Positions 13,301-28,500 of a DNA stretch of 64,000 nucleotides are shown in pieces. The stretch is taken from assembly GCA_013397435.1 (NCBI GenBank), contig VZRG01000203.1:558001-622000 (forward strand), in the 5' to 3' direction. Positions within the stretch are counted from its first letter, which is position 1, and the number at the start of each line of letters is the position of its first letter. This DNA is from Erythrocercus mccallii (lineage: Eukaryota; Chordata; Aves; Passeriformes; Dicruridae). The notes below the pieces were generated by a model. It saw only the letters and a program-made list of their open reading frames with translations, was not told the DNA's origin and did no database searches. The translations under genes and the position numbers were made by a program.

Positions 13301-16300
13301 CTAAAATCCAAATTTGCACTAACTATTTTTCAAAGAGATGTACTTGACTTTCAGCAGGGGAATGAAGGTATGCATTACAAATTCAGGAACTGAAACTGAG
13401 TGCTCTTAGTCTCACATTGGAAAACTTCCCTGTATCCATTAAGCACCTTCCTAAGTAACCTTCAAAAGCTAAAGTTAGCTGTAATGAATACACACTTCTA
13501 AGGTTGCACTGTGTCTGAATGGCCCACAAAGGATCCTAAATCACTTAGGGTTTTTTTTTTGTGTTTCCTTCGAAGTGCTCAGCCATTGCAGTCTTGATAA
13601 AACCTGAACACCTCTTCATTTTGCTGCTTTTCACAATGCCACTGGATTACTTTAATGTGATAACAACACTTAAGTCTTCCAATATTCAAAGAGCAACTCA
13701 CGTTTCAATACATTTATGTTTGGCTTTGAGTTACTTATGTATTTTATATAAAACACAGTGTGCCTTTGTTGTCTTCACAGGAGACCAGCATACCTGAAGA
13801 AACACTCATGACAGTTGTGAAACCTGGTCTGCCCACAGCTGCTGACTTGCATGTGCTACTACCAGCAAATCAACCAAAAAGGAAGAGAAGCATAACTAGT
13901 GATAAGGTAACCAGAGCAATGCACATCTGCCCAGGACAGTCTTCATCCTGTTTTGCAATAAGTGACTGCGCTCTCATTGTCTTCGTATGAAATTAGGTGA
14001 TCCCTGCCTATGTAAAGATCTCATCCCACCTGACAAGATACATGTGAATGCTATAGCAGCTATGTCTGCTGTGTTTGACAGTGTACAGACCAGTGATGCA
14101 TGTCATTCTGTGAATATCCAGTAGAGCAAAGATTCTCTGCACTGTCTTCAGAAGGAAATTAGATTTCAGGTCCAGACAATCCCGGAACATTAGTTGTTGA
14201 CCCATAATGTAAAAAGCATCAAGCAAGTATTTTGTGCCCTTATAAGAAAATGTTCTTTTCAGTAGGTAAGAAACAAACTTAGTGAACATAGGACTGAAAT
14301 TCAGACATTAGTTTCTCCCTAGTTGTTTTCAAACCATGTTTCTTCCATAGTAAAAGACTTTATGCCAGTTGAAAACCAGAAGACTGTTTGGCACTTACAA
14401 TTATTACATTCGTCCTTTTGCTGTGATAGAAAAGAAACAGATGCCAGTTCTGTGCCTGGACCTTGTAGTTCATGTCCTGCCAGTTACAAAGAATCAGTGT
14501 AAGGTATCCCTCATTTTAAAGAGCATTTTACAGCTTTTCAAGACAAGGTCATGGTCTCCAAACAGCTGGAGAAGTAGGTAAGATAAAGCTTTTAATATTA
14601 ACATAAACCTAATAGATTGTGTTTGGAGTTAATGAGATATACTTTGGAAGGTCCAAAGGAGTATGTTAAAGTTCTCCAAGTACTTCGTTACAGGTGTCTG
14701 TCACTAAAATGCACAGACTATGGTGTGAGTGTACTAAGTTTTCTACTTTTTTGGCAGAAACCCTTACTGTTCATCTAATCACAGTGAGAATTCCTGGGAG
14801 TCTGGATTCCTGATTATGTTGCAAGAAATAGTTAATTTTAGCAGGTTGTTTCTTTTGTAGAGACCCATTCATGAGCTAAGGCTTTCAGCCAGGGGAATAT
14901 TACCACTTAAAAATTACTTGAAAATTTCCATTTCTTCAAGAAGAAGATGAAGCTTCTAAAGGAAATTCCTTATTCTGAGCCTATGGGGAACGGATAAGTC
15001 CAATAATTTAAGGAAACTAATGGTGATAGATTCTTTTGATTGTAGAAACATTTTACTCCAGTGGAAAGTGCTATGCATTTTGCACTGAAATGTAAAGTTC
15101 CCTTTAAATCTCAATTTCTATATTAGTGCTGTGCTTCAAGGCAGTATCAGTTAAAATCAATACTGTCTCAAGGTTTTCCTCGTGTTTGTGTATGAAACAG
15201 CATGTGAGTTACTTTAAAGCATAAAGAGGAGCAATCACATGCTGCAAATGATTTGGAAAAGCTTCCATTCAGTGGGGCTTTAGGGATGTCACAATAGTGT
15301 AGCAGAACACTGTTTTGTAATTAGTTCTCCAGTAAAACCTTGCAAAGGTTTTCTGGAACTAGAGAAGCACAGGAAGGGGAAAGTAATTGTATAATCTGGA
15401 GAATACATTTCTGACACTGTTAGGATGAACCAGATCAGGACATCCCCATGGTGTCTGGGTCTGGAGCAGGAACAAGGGAGACAGGAGCAATTACAGCAGC
15501 TTATGCTATGCAGTGATGGTAAGTCAGGTACACCAGTCTCACACCTCAACACTGATTGTTTTATAGAGTACAGTGCTGTAGAGATGTACAGCCAGTCCTT
15601 GTGACAGCTGCCTACATTTCTGTTTTTATATTGTTGCTAAAGGACATTGTTTTAGCTATTGATATGTGCATATAATTTTTTTGATTTAGACTTGAATGGC
15701 AAAAATATTGATAAAATGTATTATATCAGAATCAATTGTGACTCAAGAAATATCCTGAAAATATACCCTATATAAATAAACTTAGAAGCAATAGCTTCTG
15801 GTAAGTCAACAGGAAAATACTCATGTTGTCATATGTTTAAAGATTCCTTACATTCCCTTCTGTTACTAGAGGAGAATCTTGAAGGTTTTTATCATGAATC
15901 AGTGGATGTGCTTTGTCACGCTGCTCATGCCAGTTCTCAAAGTCAGTGTTGTGGCAGTTTTGTGAGAACTCAGCAATGCAGAATATTTTCTGCACATTTG
16001 GAGGTGTCCCTGATACCCTTAACTTAGACATAGTTATAAAATGTCTTTCCTTAAAGAGAACCTCTTTGTTCTCGGCTGAAAACCTTTTAGATTTGGGAAT
16101 ATTACATTATTTCAGAAAGATTAAAGGCAATAATTTCTTGCTCAGGTAGAGAACACCTGCTTGCTGGAGTTTGTATTGGTGCTTTACATGGAGTTTTGGG
16201 ATGAGATACTGTTTATTAGGTTAGTCATGTAGAATATGAATCATTACTGATAAAAGTAGCCATCAATAACGAAGATGATAAGTAAGCTGTCAGTGCAGTA

Positions 16301-19300
16301 GGAAGAGCCCTTTGGAAAATTCTGAAATTTTATTCCACTCTGGTAAGAGCTCTTTTTGTTTCAAATATATGCAGGGAGAAATAAAAGCTGACTGTGATAT
16401 AACCTGCTTTCAAGAACAGAGAAATTACAAAAGTATTCCATTCTAATTATTGACTCCAGAGAAGACTTGGTTGCTTAATTTATGCACATCTATTGCATGT
16501 CTAATGTCAGGTGGGATGAGTCCAGTTGAAAAAGTCAATTAAAGTGCAATTAAACTATAATCTGGAAGGCAAACATCTTCTGACGAAGATTTCTATCCAG
16601 ACAAACTACTTTATGAAAATTCCCAGTGAGTTGCTTTGGCAAAAAGGGGAAGTCAGAACCCAAGATGTATAAGTGGGTAAGAGTTTGAATAGTGTCATTA
16701 TTTTTCATTCTTCTGCATTCTTATGTTGCAGGAGCCATTGTGTTCACATGTTCAAATATTCTCATTGTAAAGGACGTAGAAAAAGAAGATGGAAAATTCA
16801 AATGCTGGTTTTATGAACCTTAATTTAAGAAGTCTAGAGAGGAGCTCCAAAGATCACATTTGGTTTTTAAAAACCATGCTTAATAAATACCTTGGGGTAG
16901 GAAAAAAAACCCAAAAACCATGAGCACTGAAAAGCATCAGCCTGTCAGTGAAATAAATAAGCCATAACCTTTGGCTGGATTCACATGAAATTCAAATTTT
17001 TGACCTGAGGACATGTTGTTCATATAGATTTGGGTAATTAATCCAGCAGTGGGGAGTTAAATAACAAACAAGTCTTAATCACTTAAGCAAGACACACACC
17101 AAATGTTGGGTTCCTTATGGACCTGCTAGGAAAATATGAGAAATCAAAAGTTATGGAGCTCAGAAATTTCATTTACTGGCTGTAAGTCAGATTAACCTAA
17201 AGTAGTTGTCTCTCTTGCACTGTACACCGTGAGCACATTAATGAACCTGGATTGATACAAAGAAGCTTTATTTCATTGAAAGCAGCATCACTTTTAGCCT
17301 CCTAATCAGTGGAATTGTCATATCCATTTTCTTTTCAGGCTTTGGGCAAGAAGATAAATATTTAGGAGCTGTCTGCTGTAATTGTCTTGCAAAATAACTG
17401 AAGCCATGCTCACTTCACCCTCACGTTGAGTCATTCCCACATAAAAAAAATTTAATAAAGTCAGTGGAATGGCTTCAGAAGTTAGATATTTCTCAAAAAG
17501 AATGATGATATTTGAACTTTTGTATAGTGTCTGTCTATAATATGAGAGGGTCTACAGGGATTTTTATCCATTATACTTCAAAAGCTTGTCAAAGATGAAC
17601 ACCATAATTGATAATATCATAAAAGGAGTTACTAGTGAAGATTTCATGGATATAAAACAAATTTTTAATTTGGCATCCTCTGGGAAGTCATGCACCAAAT
17701 TATAAGGCATACAGTATAAAACTAGCTCTGATCTTTTAGAAAATTGACCATATTGAAGACACAAGGAAGTAGAAAGTATAATTCAGACTATTTGTCATCT
17801 GGGGTTAGGATGTGAGGGTATATTTAACGGTTCTGCTCCTTAAATATATGAGAGACCATATTTCACTATGCTCTATCCACTGGAGGAAAATGGGAGGAAT
17901 ACTGATTTTTTTCCACATGGATGAATGTATATATTTCTATGGAGTATTGTTAAAAATTAGCTATAAATGGAATTCATTCCGTTACACGTAAGGAGGTAAG
18001 GTAAATTATGACAAGCAGTTCATTATTGAATAGTAGCTACTTTTCATGGCAAGAAATTCAAAGTGACATCACAGAGTTTCTTCTAATAGGTTAGAAGAAT
18101 GGGGGGGGTTTAATATGGATTATGCATTGTGTGAGTTATGACCCAGATAAACCCAATAGTGCGTGCAAATTACTTGCTGTCTGTCACATGCTGAGTAAAC
18201 GTAAAGACTTGGGTAATCAAAAAGAAAGATTTGGCTGTAAAATTGTGACATTTTCAGCTTTTATGTCTTCTGGTTTTGCTTGATTTTTAAATATTGAATT
18301 TCTTTTAGATTTCAGCTCATCATTGACAAGCACTTTCACTATTTAAAGAACCAGAGATTTTCCTTTTTAAACCATTGAGTGTCTCAAAGTGGAACAGAGC
18401 ACAAGACTTCTCTCTGTTTTATTTTCAGAGAATAGCAGCTATAAAACAGGCCCTGAATGCACACAACATCAGTTTCTTTCTGAGGGGAGGATACTGGGTC
18501 TTAGTGACTTTAGCTGACTCCGGTTCAGGTAAATATATAAAAAAAGCTATCAATAGACCAAATTTTGGATGCCTGTTCAAGTTCTAATAACTTAAGGAGA
18601 AAATCTTTATATCAATATATATGTGTACATATAACACATGTATATACTTGGTACTTGTTACATAGAAATAAACACATGTGTATATGATTATATATATGTT
18701 TATATATATACACACATACACGTGTATATATATACTTTTTCATTTAGTCATTATTAACAATTACAACCAAATAATTTTTTTTGATGTTTCCATTTTGTCA
18801 TACTTCACGATTTATATCACAAGCTTCTTGCTTTTTCTGTGTAACCACAACATAAATACTTCCATTGTACAAAATAGTGCCCTGAAGAGCCAACCAGGCT
18901 TCAAAAAACTCATCTGGTGATCCAAAGGCACTTTAGGCTGCACTGGCTGCTCAGAAAGCAGAACTTCTTTGCCCTCATATAAGCCATTAACTCTGCTGCT
19001 GTAACTACCTGGGTCTAACACAAGGCTTGCTGCATCTCTGCCATGTATCCCTGATCTTCTGATCAACTAATGGGAAGGTTGCTGTAAGTTCTCCACATTG
19101 CTAATCCTGTCCTGAGATAAATTATGTTTTTTCTCTATTTAAAACAAATGGAAACAGGGAGGGGACAGGGGGAGTTGTGTGCATTTCCTACCTCCCTGGA
19201 TTCACTGATGATGGACACAGATTGAAGAGAGTTATGTGTGTATATATGTGTGTATTTTGAACAGAGAGACATTAAAATTAATCAGAAAGTCCAGCTTTGA

Positions 19301-22300
19301 CTTCTTGAATCTTTTATGAGAATGTCCTGTAATTTTTGTTTGTGTATTATCTCCCATAATATATCCTTTATTAATTTTAGTGAGTTGTGGGAGAACAGCT
19401 TTAGCCAGCCACTATCAATTTGTGTAAATGCTGGTGTGAAATTTTATCTGTTTTATCTGTTTAGCTCTTTTATGCAGTTGCTACTGTAGAACTGTGCTAC
19501 AGTCTCACAGTGGTACCTTGTCTAGAGTAAAGGGCTGACATTTGTTTGCAAGCACAAAAGGGATTGAAAGAGGCCCATGTTCATTCCAGCCTTTATCAAT
19601 GCATGACCTTGATGAGTTCATTTGTTGTTCAGAGCCTTAGTTTCTCCAGCTTTGAAATTAATACAGCCCTGCTTTTGCAAAGCATGTACTTACAGTTTGT
19701 GATCATTTACTGTGATAACTTCAGATTCCCTGAAAAAACTCAAACAACCACTAAGTATGCAAATATTTAAATCTTCAGGATCTTGGGTTTTGCTGTTTGT
19801 TGCTTTCTTTTTTTTAAGTAGGTCCTCTGTCCTTCAGTAACAAGTCACCAATTAATTCTGTGCTTTTGCCGTTCTGAAGAAGCCACAGACAGAGGGAAAA
19901 GAAGAGGTTGCAAAAATAACAACCTATGTTTTTGACCTGCAAATTAAATAGAGAAGAACGTTCAAAAATGAGAATGATGTGGAAGGGGACGTGCAAAACT
20001 GTTCTTTTATTTTGTGTTTCAGACTCTCAGAGGATTGGAGGAGGCAGTGGCTACTGGGCTATTGTGGTTCTCTTTGTTATTTGTCTAGTTGCAGTTGGGG
20101 CTTTCATCCTCTACAAGTTCAAAAGGCAAGTAAACCTTAATCAATATATGCATTTTAATAATTAGATTCATCCATAGATTAGCAAGACAGAGTTTTTTAT
20201 TTGTAAAGAAGATTTCTTGAAGAATTGAAAGAAGTATGCCACTTTGGAAGTAATATTTTTCTGAACTGAAATACCAAGGTGCTGCACTGATGTTTGCTTC
20301 ACTTGCTATGTTCCAAGATAAATATCAACCATATGGAGAGTTTGTTCAGTTTATCTAAATAATACCATCAAGAATCAGAGCTGAACTAAAATATTATTTC
20401 TCATTAATTCTCTTCTCATTACTCCTAACAGTTATGAATAAGCTAAAACTGTCGGGACAGTGCATCTACAATGCTGATTTGCTTAAAAAGGTAGTTTTAT
20501 CAAAGCATGTAATGCTCAGGGGCTTCTCTTTGCACACATTACATTTTAATTGCTGAGGCAATGCCATGGAGAATGACTGACAGCAAGAGATTAGCGTTAA
20601 TTTGGCACTAGAGTGTGTGGAGGGAGGAAATAGATCTGCAAGTGGCCCTTATGTGGAGCATATTCTCAAAATTGAGCAATGCCCGCCTTGGACAGTCCCA
20701 GAAATCTTTAGTCTGCGATTGATTTTAATCCCAGCTGCTGTGCAATTTAAATAATTTGTTCTTGTTCATGGAACAGTGTTATCATTGTCTGTCCTAGTGG
20801 CATTTCTGTATATCTAGGACATTCAGAAGGGTTTGAGCATACTGGAAACTAGCCTTCATCATCATCCTCATCATCAACTCCTGTTGTCCTTTGTCAGTGA
20901 GGATTCATACTGATTGGACTAATTTTTTAAAGGGTGATTTTTATTTAAAATTAATATAAGTTTATAGGACTAGGAGCAGCATTAAATTTGTGACAGCAGT
21001 AAATGTAGCTAGCATTAAGTAAGAGTTTGTTTAACTGAAGTATTTTTATGTCAATAAAGTAAAGCCCCTTTTTCTTCAAGAACCTAAGATTTTTAGAGCT
21101 CATAGTGACCGATTGCTTTAAAGGACAAAGCACAGAAAACTGTATCAGACTGTCTACAACAGAATAAAAATCCATTTTGCTCTTTTAGGTGCCTGAAGTG
21201 AGGAAAAACATAAAAATGGTTGATGTGATGTAATTATATTATTTCAATAGCAATACAATGGGGGATTTTCTGTTTGTGGTTTCAATCATAAAATTTCATT
21301 GTGATATCTTTTAAAAGCTATCTGATTTATATCTTCTATTAGCTATTAAATGAGAGCAATTAAGTAAGTCACAATTACTGCATGGTAGAAGAAGTATAAA
21401 GTATTCAAGAAAAGAATAAAAACATACTTTTCCTTGAGTTCTTTCTAAAATGCCCAATGAACTATTGCTTTATAAGTAGAGCTTTTTTTAAGGAGAAAAA
21501 TATAGTACAATTTCCAAATTGTGAGCTTTAATGTCTCTCACACTTCTGTATATAGTTTGTGAAAATAATTTACATTTACATTTGAGGGCGGGGGGTAATT
21601 TAGATACAAGTGAGGACTGTTGTGAGATATATTCAAAAGTTTGTCAGTAGCCTAAAAACTGCTGTTGGCATTGATGAATGACCATGCAGTACTATTCCAT
21701 TTTAGTCTGTATCTTATCTGTTTCTGAGACATTTGAAAAAATCCTTTTTAAATATTCCTGCTAAGCTTTTCAAAATTCACTTTTTTTTGTCACATCCTTC
21801 ATCTGCAATTTCTTCTTCAAAGAATATTGAGCACCTAATCAATACTATATTTCGCTTTTTCCTCATGGGCTCCCTGTGAATTCCTGTCCCACTAAAATCT
21901 TTAATCCCTTTTAAAAAGTCTTTCCTGTGTTTATGGAGATGGTTGCTGCATTGCTGCATTGCATGGAGTACTTGTTGGGAGTACAGTCTCTTTAAAGTCA
22001 GTACAGTGAGTATGTAAGTTTACAAACTGGTCCACAGGGACTGAGGCTATGAAATGAGTGTCCTTTATAAAAATAAACGTTGCAAGTTATAATGCATAAA
22101 GGCGACTTTTCAATATTATATGCCTGAGTATTAAAAATTAATTTGCTGAAAGAATGCCACAGGCAATAAAAAATGTTCCATTTTAGGTGATAATTTAGGA
22201 ATTACTGTGGCCTATGGTAACTCGGATAACCTGGGGAATAAAAATATTATTTAATTCCACAGATAAATTACAGATGTGTAAAGTGTTGAAATGATAATAC

Positions 22301-22540
22301 TGTCCATAATTATGATCTATGATTTACAAACCTAAGGAGGAGATGGAAGACATTTGGTGGTGCTGTCCCTTCATTCATGTAGATTAATAGAAGGGTTAAA
22401 ATGTTTTTTCCCTACATCAGGGAATTTTTTTTATCCTAGTTTTATCACTACATTGGGTCTACAAGACCTGCAGCTGGCATTGGAGCACACGGAAAGCAGG
22501 TGGCTTGCAAGAGATTGTATGAACGTGTCTTGGGGTTCTT

Positions 22541-22580
<40 letters not shown>

Positions 22581-25500
22581 ACTCTCTCTCTTTGCTGGCT
22601 CAAAGTTTAGTTTGATACCTGCAGAGATGCAAGATGGAAGAACTGGCTTGCAAAATAAGATGGTAACTGGATTGGCAGGGAGGTTACAGCTTCATACACA
22701 AGAGCATGTCATCTATTTGAAGTGACAGAGCTCAGGAGTTGTGATATAAACAGGAGGGAAAATAGCAGCCTTTTGTGTAGGCCTACAGCTTTGATAGAAA
22801 ATAGCAAAACATGCCCAAACTGCCCCAAGGTTCCTGAGTGCTGAGGCTTCTTGTCCCCAAGCATGGTCACCTGCCCAAATTATTCCTGAAGTACAAGTCA
22901 TAAGAACTTGGGTACTAATTTACACTAACTTTTGTCAGACTGAACTGGGATATGAAAGATGGTGTTGACAAGACATCAGAGACTAATCCAATACCTCTTT
23001 TTTTAATGAATCTTTCGTAAGTATTGAAACTTGCTGCTGCTAATTAATTTCTCATTTTTTGAAAACTGCAATATGCAGTACTAAAAAAATAGGTGTCTGT
23101 GACGAGAAGTAAATCTAACAAAATTAGATTGGGAGAGAGCAATGATCTAAAAATAATAATCCTGCATAACATTCTTTGTCCAATTCCTCATATGCAGAAA
23201 AAGAAAAGAGTATTTCATCTAATTAGATGAGGGGGTAAGGGAAAAACAGTGGTGGATTTATATAGAGGTAGTGGGATTTTGGCTGATTAGTTACAAGCAT
23301 GATACAAACCAATGCCATCTCATCACTCTTCAAGGAATGCCCATTAAATAGTTAAGATGTACATAGTACAGTTGCTCACTGCTTTAATAAAGTCTAAAAT
23401 TTTACAATCTACTGGATAACCAGAGCTGTCATGGCTGTCTAGCTAATGATTAGGTGACTGTAGGCCACATTTGTTCTTACCTGCTCTAATCCCAAATATT
23501 TAAGCATTGACTAGGAAGACTGCTGCCCCTTGTTTTTACATGTTGTAAAATTGCAAACATTTATCGTTTCATATCCCCACTCCTGAACCTCATGCACTTT
23601 ATCTGATGGTTTCTTTGTGCATCCAGCCACTTCTTGAAAACCTGGTGCTGTAGACCCCAGAGCTCATGAAGTGACTGCTGGCAATCCCAAACATGGTTCA
23701 TTGCTTTCAACAAAAGGAAAAAAAATGTTTTGGAAAATGCAGGGGTTTGATCTTTTGTGATCAGAGTACATAAGGACTTCAGATCACGCAGATTAGGGCT
23801 ATTTTTACTTTGTATATGGCAAGTAAATTTTAAATGATAAATGTGATGGGTTTTTTAAACTGTTTGTAATGATGTTCAATAAATGAGCTGTTTGGTTTAT
23901 CTGAGCTATTGGTTTAGATAGTTAATAGGAGGAATTTTGAGCATGGCAACAAGGAGCCAACTGTGAACCAACCGTGGCTGTGCAGGAGGAGATGTGGGTG
24001 GTGGGCAAGCCACAAGTGAAGTACCTTTGCTCTGCTCTGCTCTGCTCTCACTTCTGAGTATGGAAATCACCCAGCAGGTGCCTCAAGCAAACAACATGTT
24101 GCAATACTCACTAGTATGCTCCAGTTCTTTAAGCATCCAGGTAAAATGGACTGCAGCTGCTTCTTTTGCCCACAACAATATGAAACAGCTGGAAAATATT
24201 TTTTGAAAAATCCAGGGCTATTTCTTAATGCAGATCTGCACATATTTTTTCTATACCATAACATCTTTACTGGATTTGGTTCAGTAAAAACACACTTCTT
24301 CCATTCCCTTTGAAACAATGTTTGTATTTTTTTGTGGTTTTTAAGCTGCCATCCAGAAAAGATTTCTTCATCCTCTCAGAAGAAGCTTTATGGTGTGGGA
24401 TCCTGGGCAGCAGTATAGAGAAGGGAAATAGCACTGTCTGCAGCAGAAGATGTGGAGGAAAGGAAAATTATATTTTAGCCACATCAAAGCTGCTATGTAA
24501 GCATCATGCTACTAGCAGAAGATCTGAAATCATCATTTTCTTATTTTTCATTTCTGTATAATAGCAGGGTATTAGAGTAGCCAGACCAGAGCAAATAGCT
24601 GGCTTTTGTGCTTATGTATTTTACCTGGTTAATTGCAGCAAATTCAATTCTCTAAAAGAGTATGGAAATCTTCATCTTTTAATTTGTATGCAAACTACTG
24701 CTGTTGTACTTAAAGCTGCATACATTGTTTTCACAAATCACTATGAATCCTCTTCACCCAGATTTATACCATTTTGTGTGTATTCCTTTTTTGCCTGCTA
24801 CTATCAAGTACCAATTTTGGTAAATGAACCCCCTCCTGAGTCATTTCCACAATCTGGAGCAGAACTGTGTTATCTTTCTGCCTCATTGACTTACTATCTC
24901 ATTTTCAGTCTCTGAAGAAAAGCTATCTTTTTTCCCCACCTTGCTTCTACTATTTTTATGTTCCATGAGAGCAAGCTTAGTCCCAACCCATGCCTTTTAG
25001 TGATAAAAAAACCAGGCACTAATTTAATGTTCCATAATATTTTGTAAAAACATCCTCAGAAATCAAAGTAATAGCATGCAGAAAAGATTTCAGAAATGAA
25101 AGAGGCAAATATATCAGGAGTGCCTTAAAGCACAAAGGAGTCAATCACCTGAACATTAATCCAAACATAATAAAGTCAACACCACAATGAAGTATTCTAT
25201 TTAATGGATTATTATTGTTGTTATTTTTATTTAAGTTCCAAGAGAATGCTACATTATTCCATATTCTTTACCATGTGAATATGTTCATATTTTTATAGTA
25301 AATGGAATTTTAATCAAGCCTCTGGAAAATAAATGAAATTTCATAAAGGCGAATTAATATTTTTTTCCACAAAGAAGGAATTGAAAGCCAAATAAACTAG
25401 AGCTTAAATTAGTAGGAATCAATATCACATCCCCCTCCTGCTGTTCCTTCCTGCTGAACATTTTTAAGTGCTAACAGTTTGGGGTATGAATTGATTAGAA

Positions 25501-28500
25501 TTTGTGAATAAAGGAAGGAAAGCAAAGTACTTCCTGGAATGTCTGCTAAAAGGTGTGGGACCTGGCGAGCTTGGTGAACATCATATGCTGTGATGTTCTT
25601 TACTAGTGCTGTGCAGAATTAGATGTCTAGCTCATATTTTTTTGGTCCTCAAAGCAGGCATAATGTTTATTCTTTTGCATGATTGAAATAAAATGCTACA
25701 CAAACAAAAGAAACAAAAGGAACTGGAAATGTAAACCATGGAGTGCTGCTCAGCAGAGGTAATTGTCTCCAGTGATGGATGTGAAGCACATGCATTTTGC
25801 AGATGAGCAAAGCCCTCAAAGAAACTATTGCATAATCTTCTTGTCTGTTCTTCTAAATGTGCTTTCAATTTTCTTATTGCTGATACAAATCTCTTGGGTC
25901 AAATTTCGTGTCTTGTCATGTTGTCACAGTAGTCTTTTATGTAGACCCAAGAATTTCAGCTCTGCCTGCTTCAAATAGTTACATTGGACTCAACATAAAC
26001 TGCTTCTTGAAGAAGAGGTAAGCACATCAGAGTACACTAGAGTTTTACTCTGTGTAAGTAGGGGTAGCAGCCTCCTTCCTGCATGTTAGAGCAGTGAAAA
26101 GTAAAATTGCGGGAAGCAGGTCCATCTTTAGCAAGGCTCCAGTATCCACATCCCACAGTGTGGTTATCTCTTGTAAACAGAATATCCAGCATGTTTTAAA
26201 AATGAGAAGGCTTGAAAAGGCTTGGACTATCATTTTCTTCAGGGTGATTGAGCGTGTTCCTTGTAAAACTGAACCAATATGAAACACAGAGAGATAGATC
26301 TTTGTAGTGTATAAAAGGTCTACTGCCTACAGTACATGTCTTCTCAAGGCCTGTGATATTCTCCTTCCTCCAATCCATTCAATGTTACAGTCTCCTATGT
26401 AAGTGTGAGGAGCAAAGGAAAGTGTGGAAGTACTGAGTACCTCAGCTTTGTACCTTTCCCAAAGGATCTGTACTTAACAGAATTGGGCAGGATAAGGCAA
26501 GGGAGAAATAACAGCTCACACTTTTTTTTCTCTACTTTTATTCTTAAACCATAAGGAAATGTTCTTAGTAACAATACATTTAGTGGTTATTTGTGAATTT
26601 GAGAGGTTTCTTCACTCTTCCTGAATATTTTTACTACTATATGTTCTGCTCGTGGTTATCTCTAACTAGTAAGTCATGCAGGAGCCATGAGTTGAAGCCT
26701 CAGGATTTCCACCAAAGGACACACTTTGTTGACCTGGTTTCATACAGGTCCCAGGCAGCAGTTACACTACCAGCTCTTCTCCCTTTACTTAACTGCAAAG
26801 GTCTGATGTGCCATATGGATTTGAGATGTTTAACATTTTTATTGTGTCAAAATTGTTTTGATAATACCATTGATGCTTCTCCAATCTGTCAGAAATAGTT
26901 CTGAGAAGGTTATTATAATTATTGCAGAAACATATGTGCTAATTCTGCAGATGTGTTACAGAGACACTCTTCTGGGTTTTGTCTCCCTTAGGCATTTGAT
27001 GGTGGACAGAAAGTGAGCAGTTTGACAGGTTTGATGCAGGTCTGATTGAGAGAATAGTTTTCCACATGACCAGTTTCATTACCAGACACATTAAAAACAG
27101 TCTGGAGTTACTGGCCCTAGAGAAAAAAAATCAAAATTAATTACCTAATGTATTTGTTTTGTTAATGAGGAATGTCCTTCCCTCTTGCAAAATGGCTTTT
27201 TTTAATCCATATAATGAAAAGAGAGTGATGCAGGGCTTGGCTTTATGTGTATGTTTTTGTTGGAGGAGCCCTCAGACCTGTTGAAGTGATCATAATTGCA
27301 CAGCACCGTGTCATCAGACCTTCTTTCCATCCTTGTCCTTTTCTTTTTGGTTTTGTACTGCTTATAAATTATAGGATAAAATACCTAATTTTTATTTAGA
27401 AATATAATTGTGTGTGTGTGTGTATAAACATTCCTATACAGATATTTGTCTTTGTGTAGATATATAGGACTCAATTTATCTTTTGGATTTTCAGATTAAA
27501 GAGAGGAGATTATCTTCAGTCATCTTTAATTTCTGAGTAATTTCCATTTATTTTCATTACTTTGATGCAATGGAAGTTGTTTTCCAGAATAGTTTGTTGC
27601 AGTAACTTTTTTTATCTCCAACTAAAATGTTACCCCTTGCTAAAGACACCTTCCTGTGAAATGGCGTTTAAAACAGATCTTCAAAAGCCTAGAGAAAATT
27701 ATCTGTGTATTTATCCAGCTTTTAAACTGCTACTGTAATATGGAGCAGGAGATGGCTGCTTTTAGAGAGATGCCTAAACATTAGTGTCACTTTTTCTATT
27801 TTCTCACTGTCTAAAGGGGCTCAACAGAAACTACAGCTGTTCAACCCTGTTTTTTCTTTTCTTCTTGTTGTCTGCCCATTGTAATAATCTGGTTTTAAGC
27901 ACAGACTTCAACAGCCATGATCTGCTGTCATGCTGCTCAAGCTGTCAAGCAGCTTCTGGCACCGTAGGAGCTTAGAGCCTGCAGCTCCCTAATCAGAAGT
28001 GTCTGCTTGGGAAAGGATGTCCTCACGTGCCTAGGCAGACTGCAGGTGAATGCAGGTGAATGCAGCTACAGCACAAATGGCATGGCTCTTGAGAAGTGTT
28101 TAAACCATAAAATCTGTTGCAAAGCTAGCAGTACCTGATTTTTCCCTTTAAGTTTACAAAGGCTAATTTAAATCAATCTAGTTAAGAACCCTTTATCAAT
28201 ATTAAGTCAAAAGTAAGCCTCCCAGTCTCAGCCACGTTGCTAATTGTCCATTAGAGGCATTTAATAAGATGCTTTTTGTTTCTCTAGATTGGAGTCAGAG
28301 TGAGTGAATTATTTTCTCTTGTAGAGTTTGTGTAATTCATTAGTTCCCAATACAAACTTTATACTGTCTCCTTCAGAGCTGCCTGCTTAACTAACCAACC
28401 TCCCCTGTCTCCTACTTTTATCAATGCCTACTTACCTTCTCACTCCTTAGCCCTTGGTCCTGGCCTCCTGCCTCTTCAGTCTCTGCTCCTTTCTGTTCCC

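Noticed and set aside
20126..20135. A GT donor at 20130 instead of the GC donor
   Set aside because: It shifts the frame and ends the protein soon after the membrane, losing the conserved tail.
22354..22725. 123-codon ORF with a serine-leucine run
   Set aside because: The run is the translated (TC)n microsatellite; the flanks are not coding-like.
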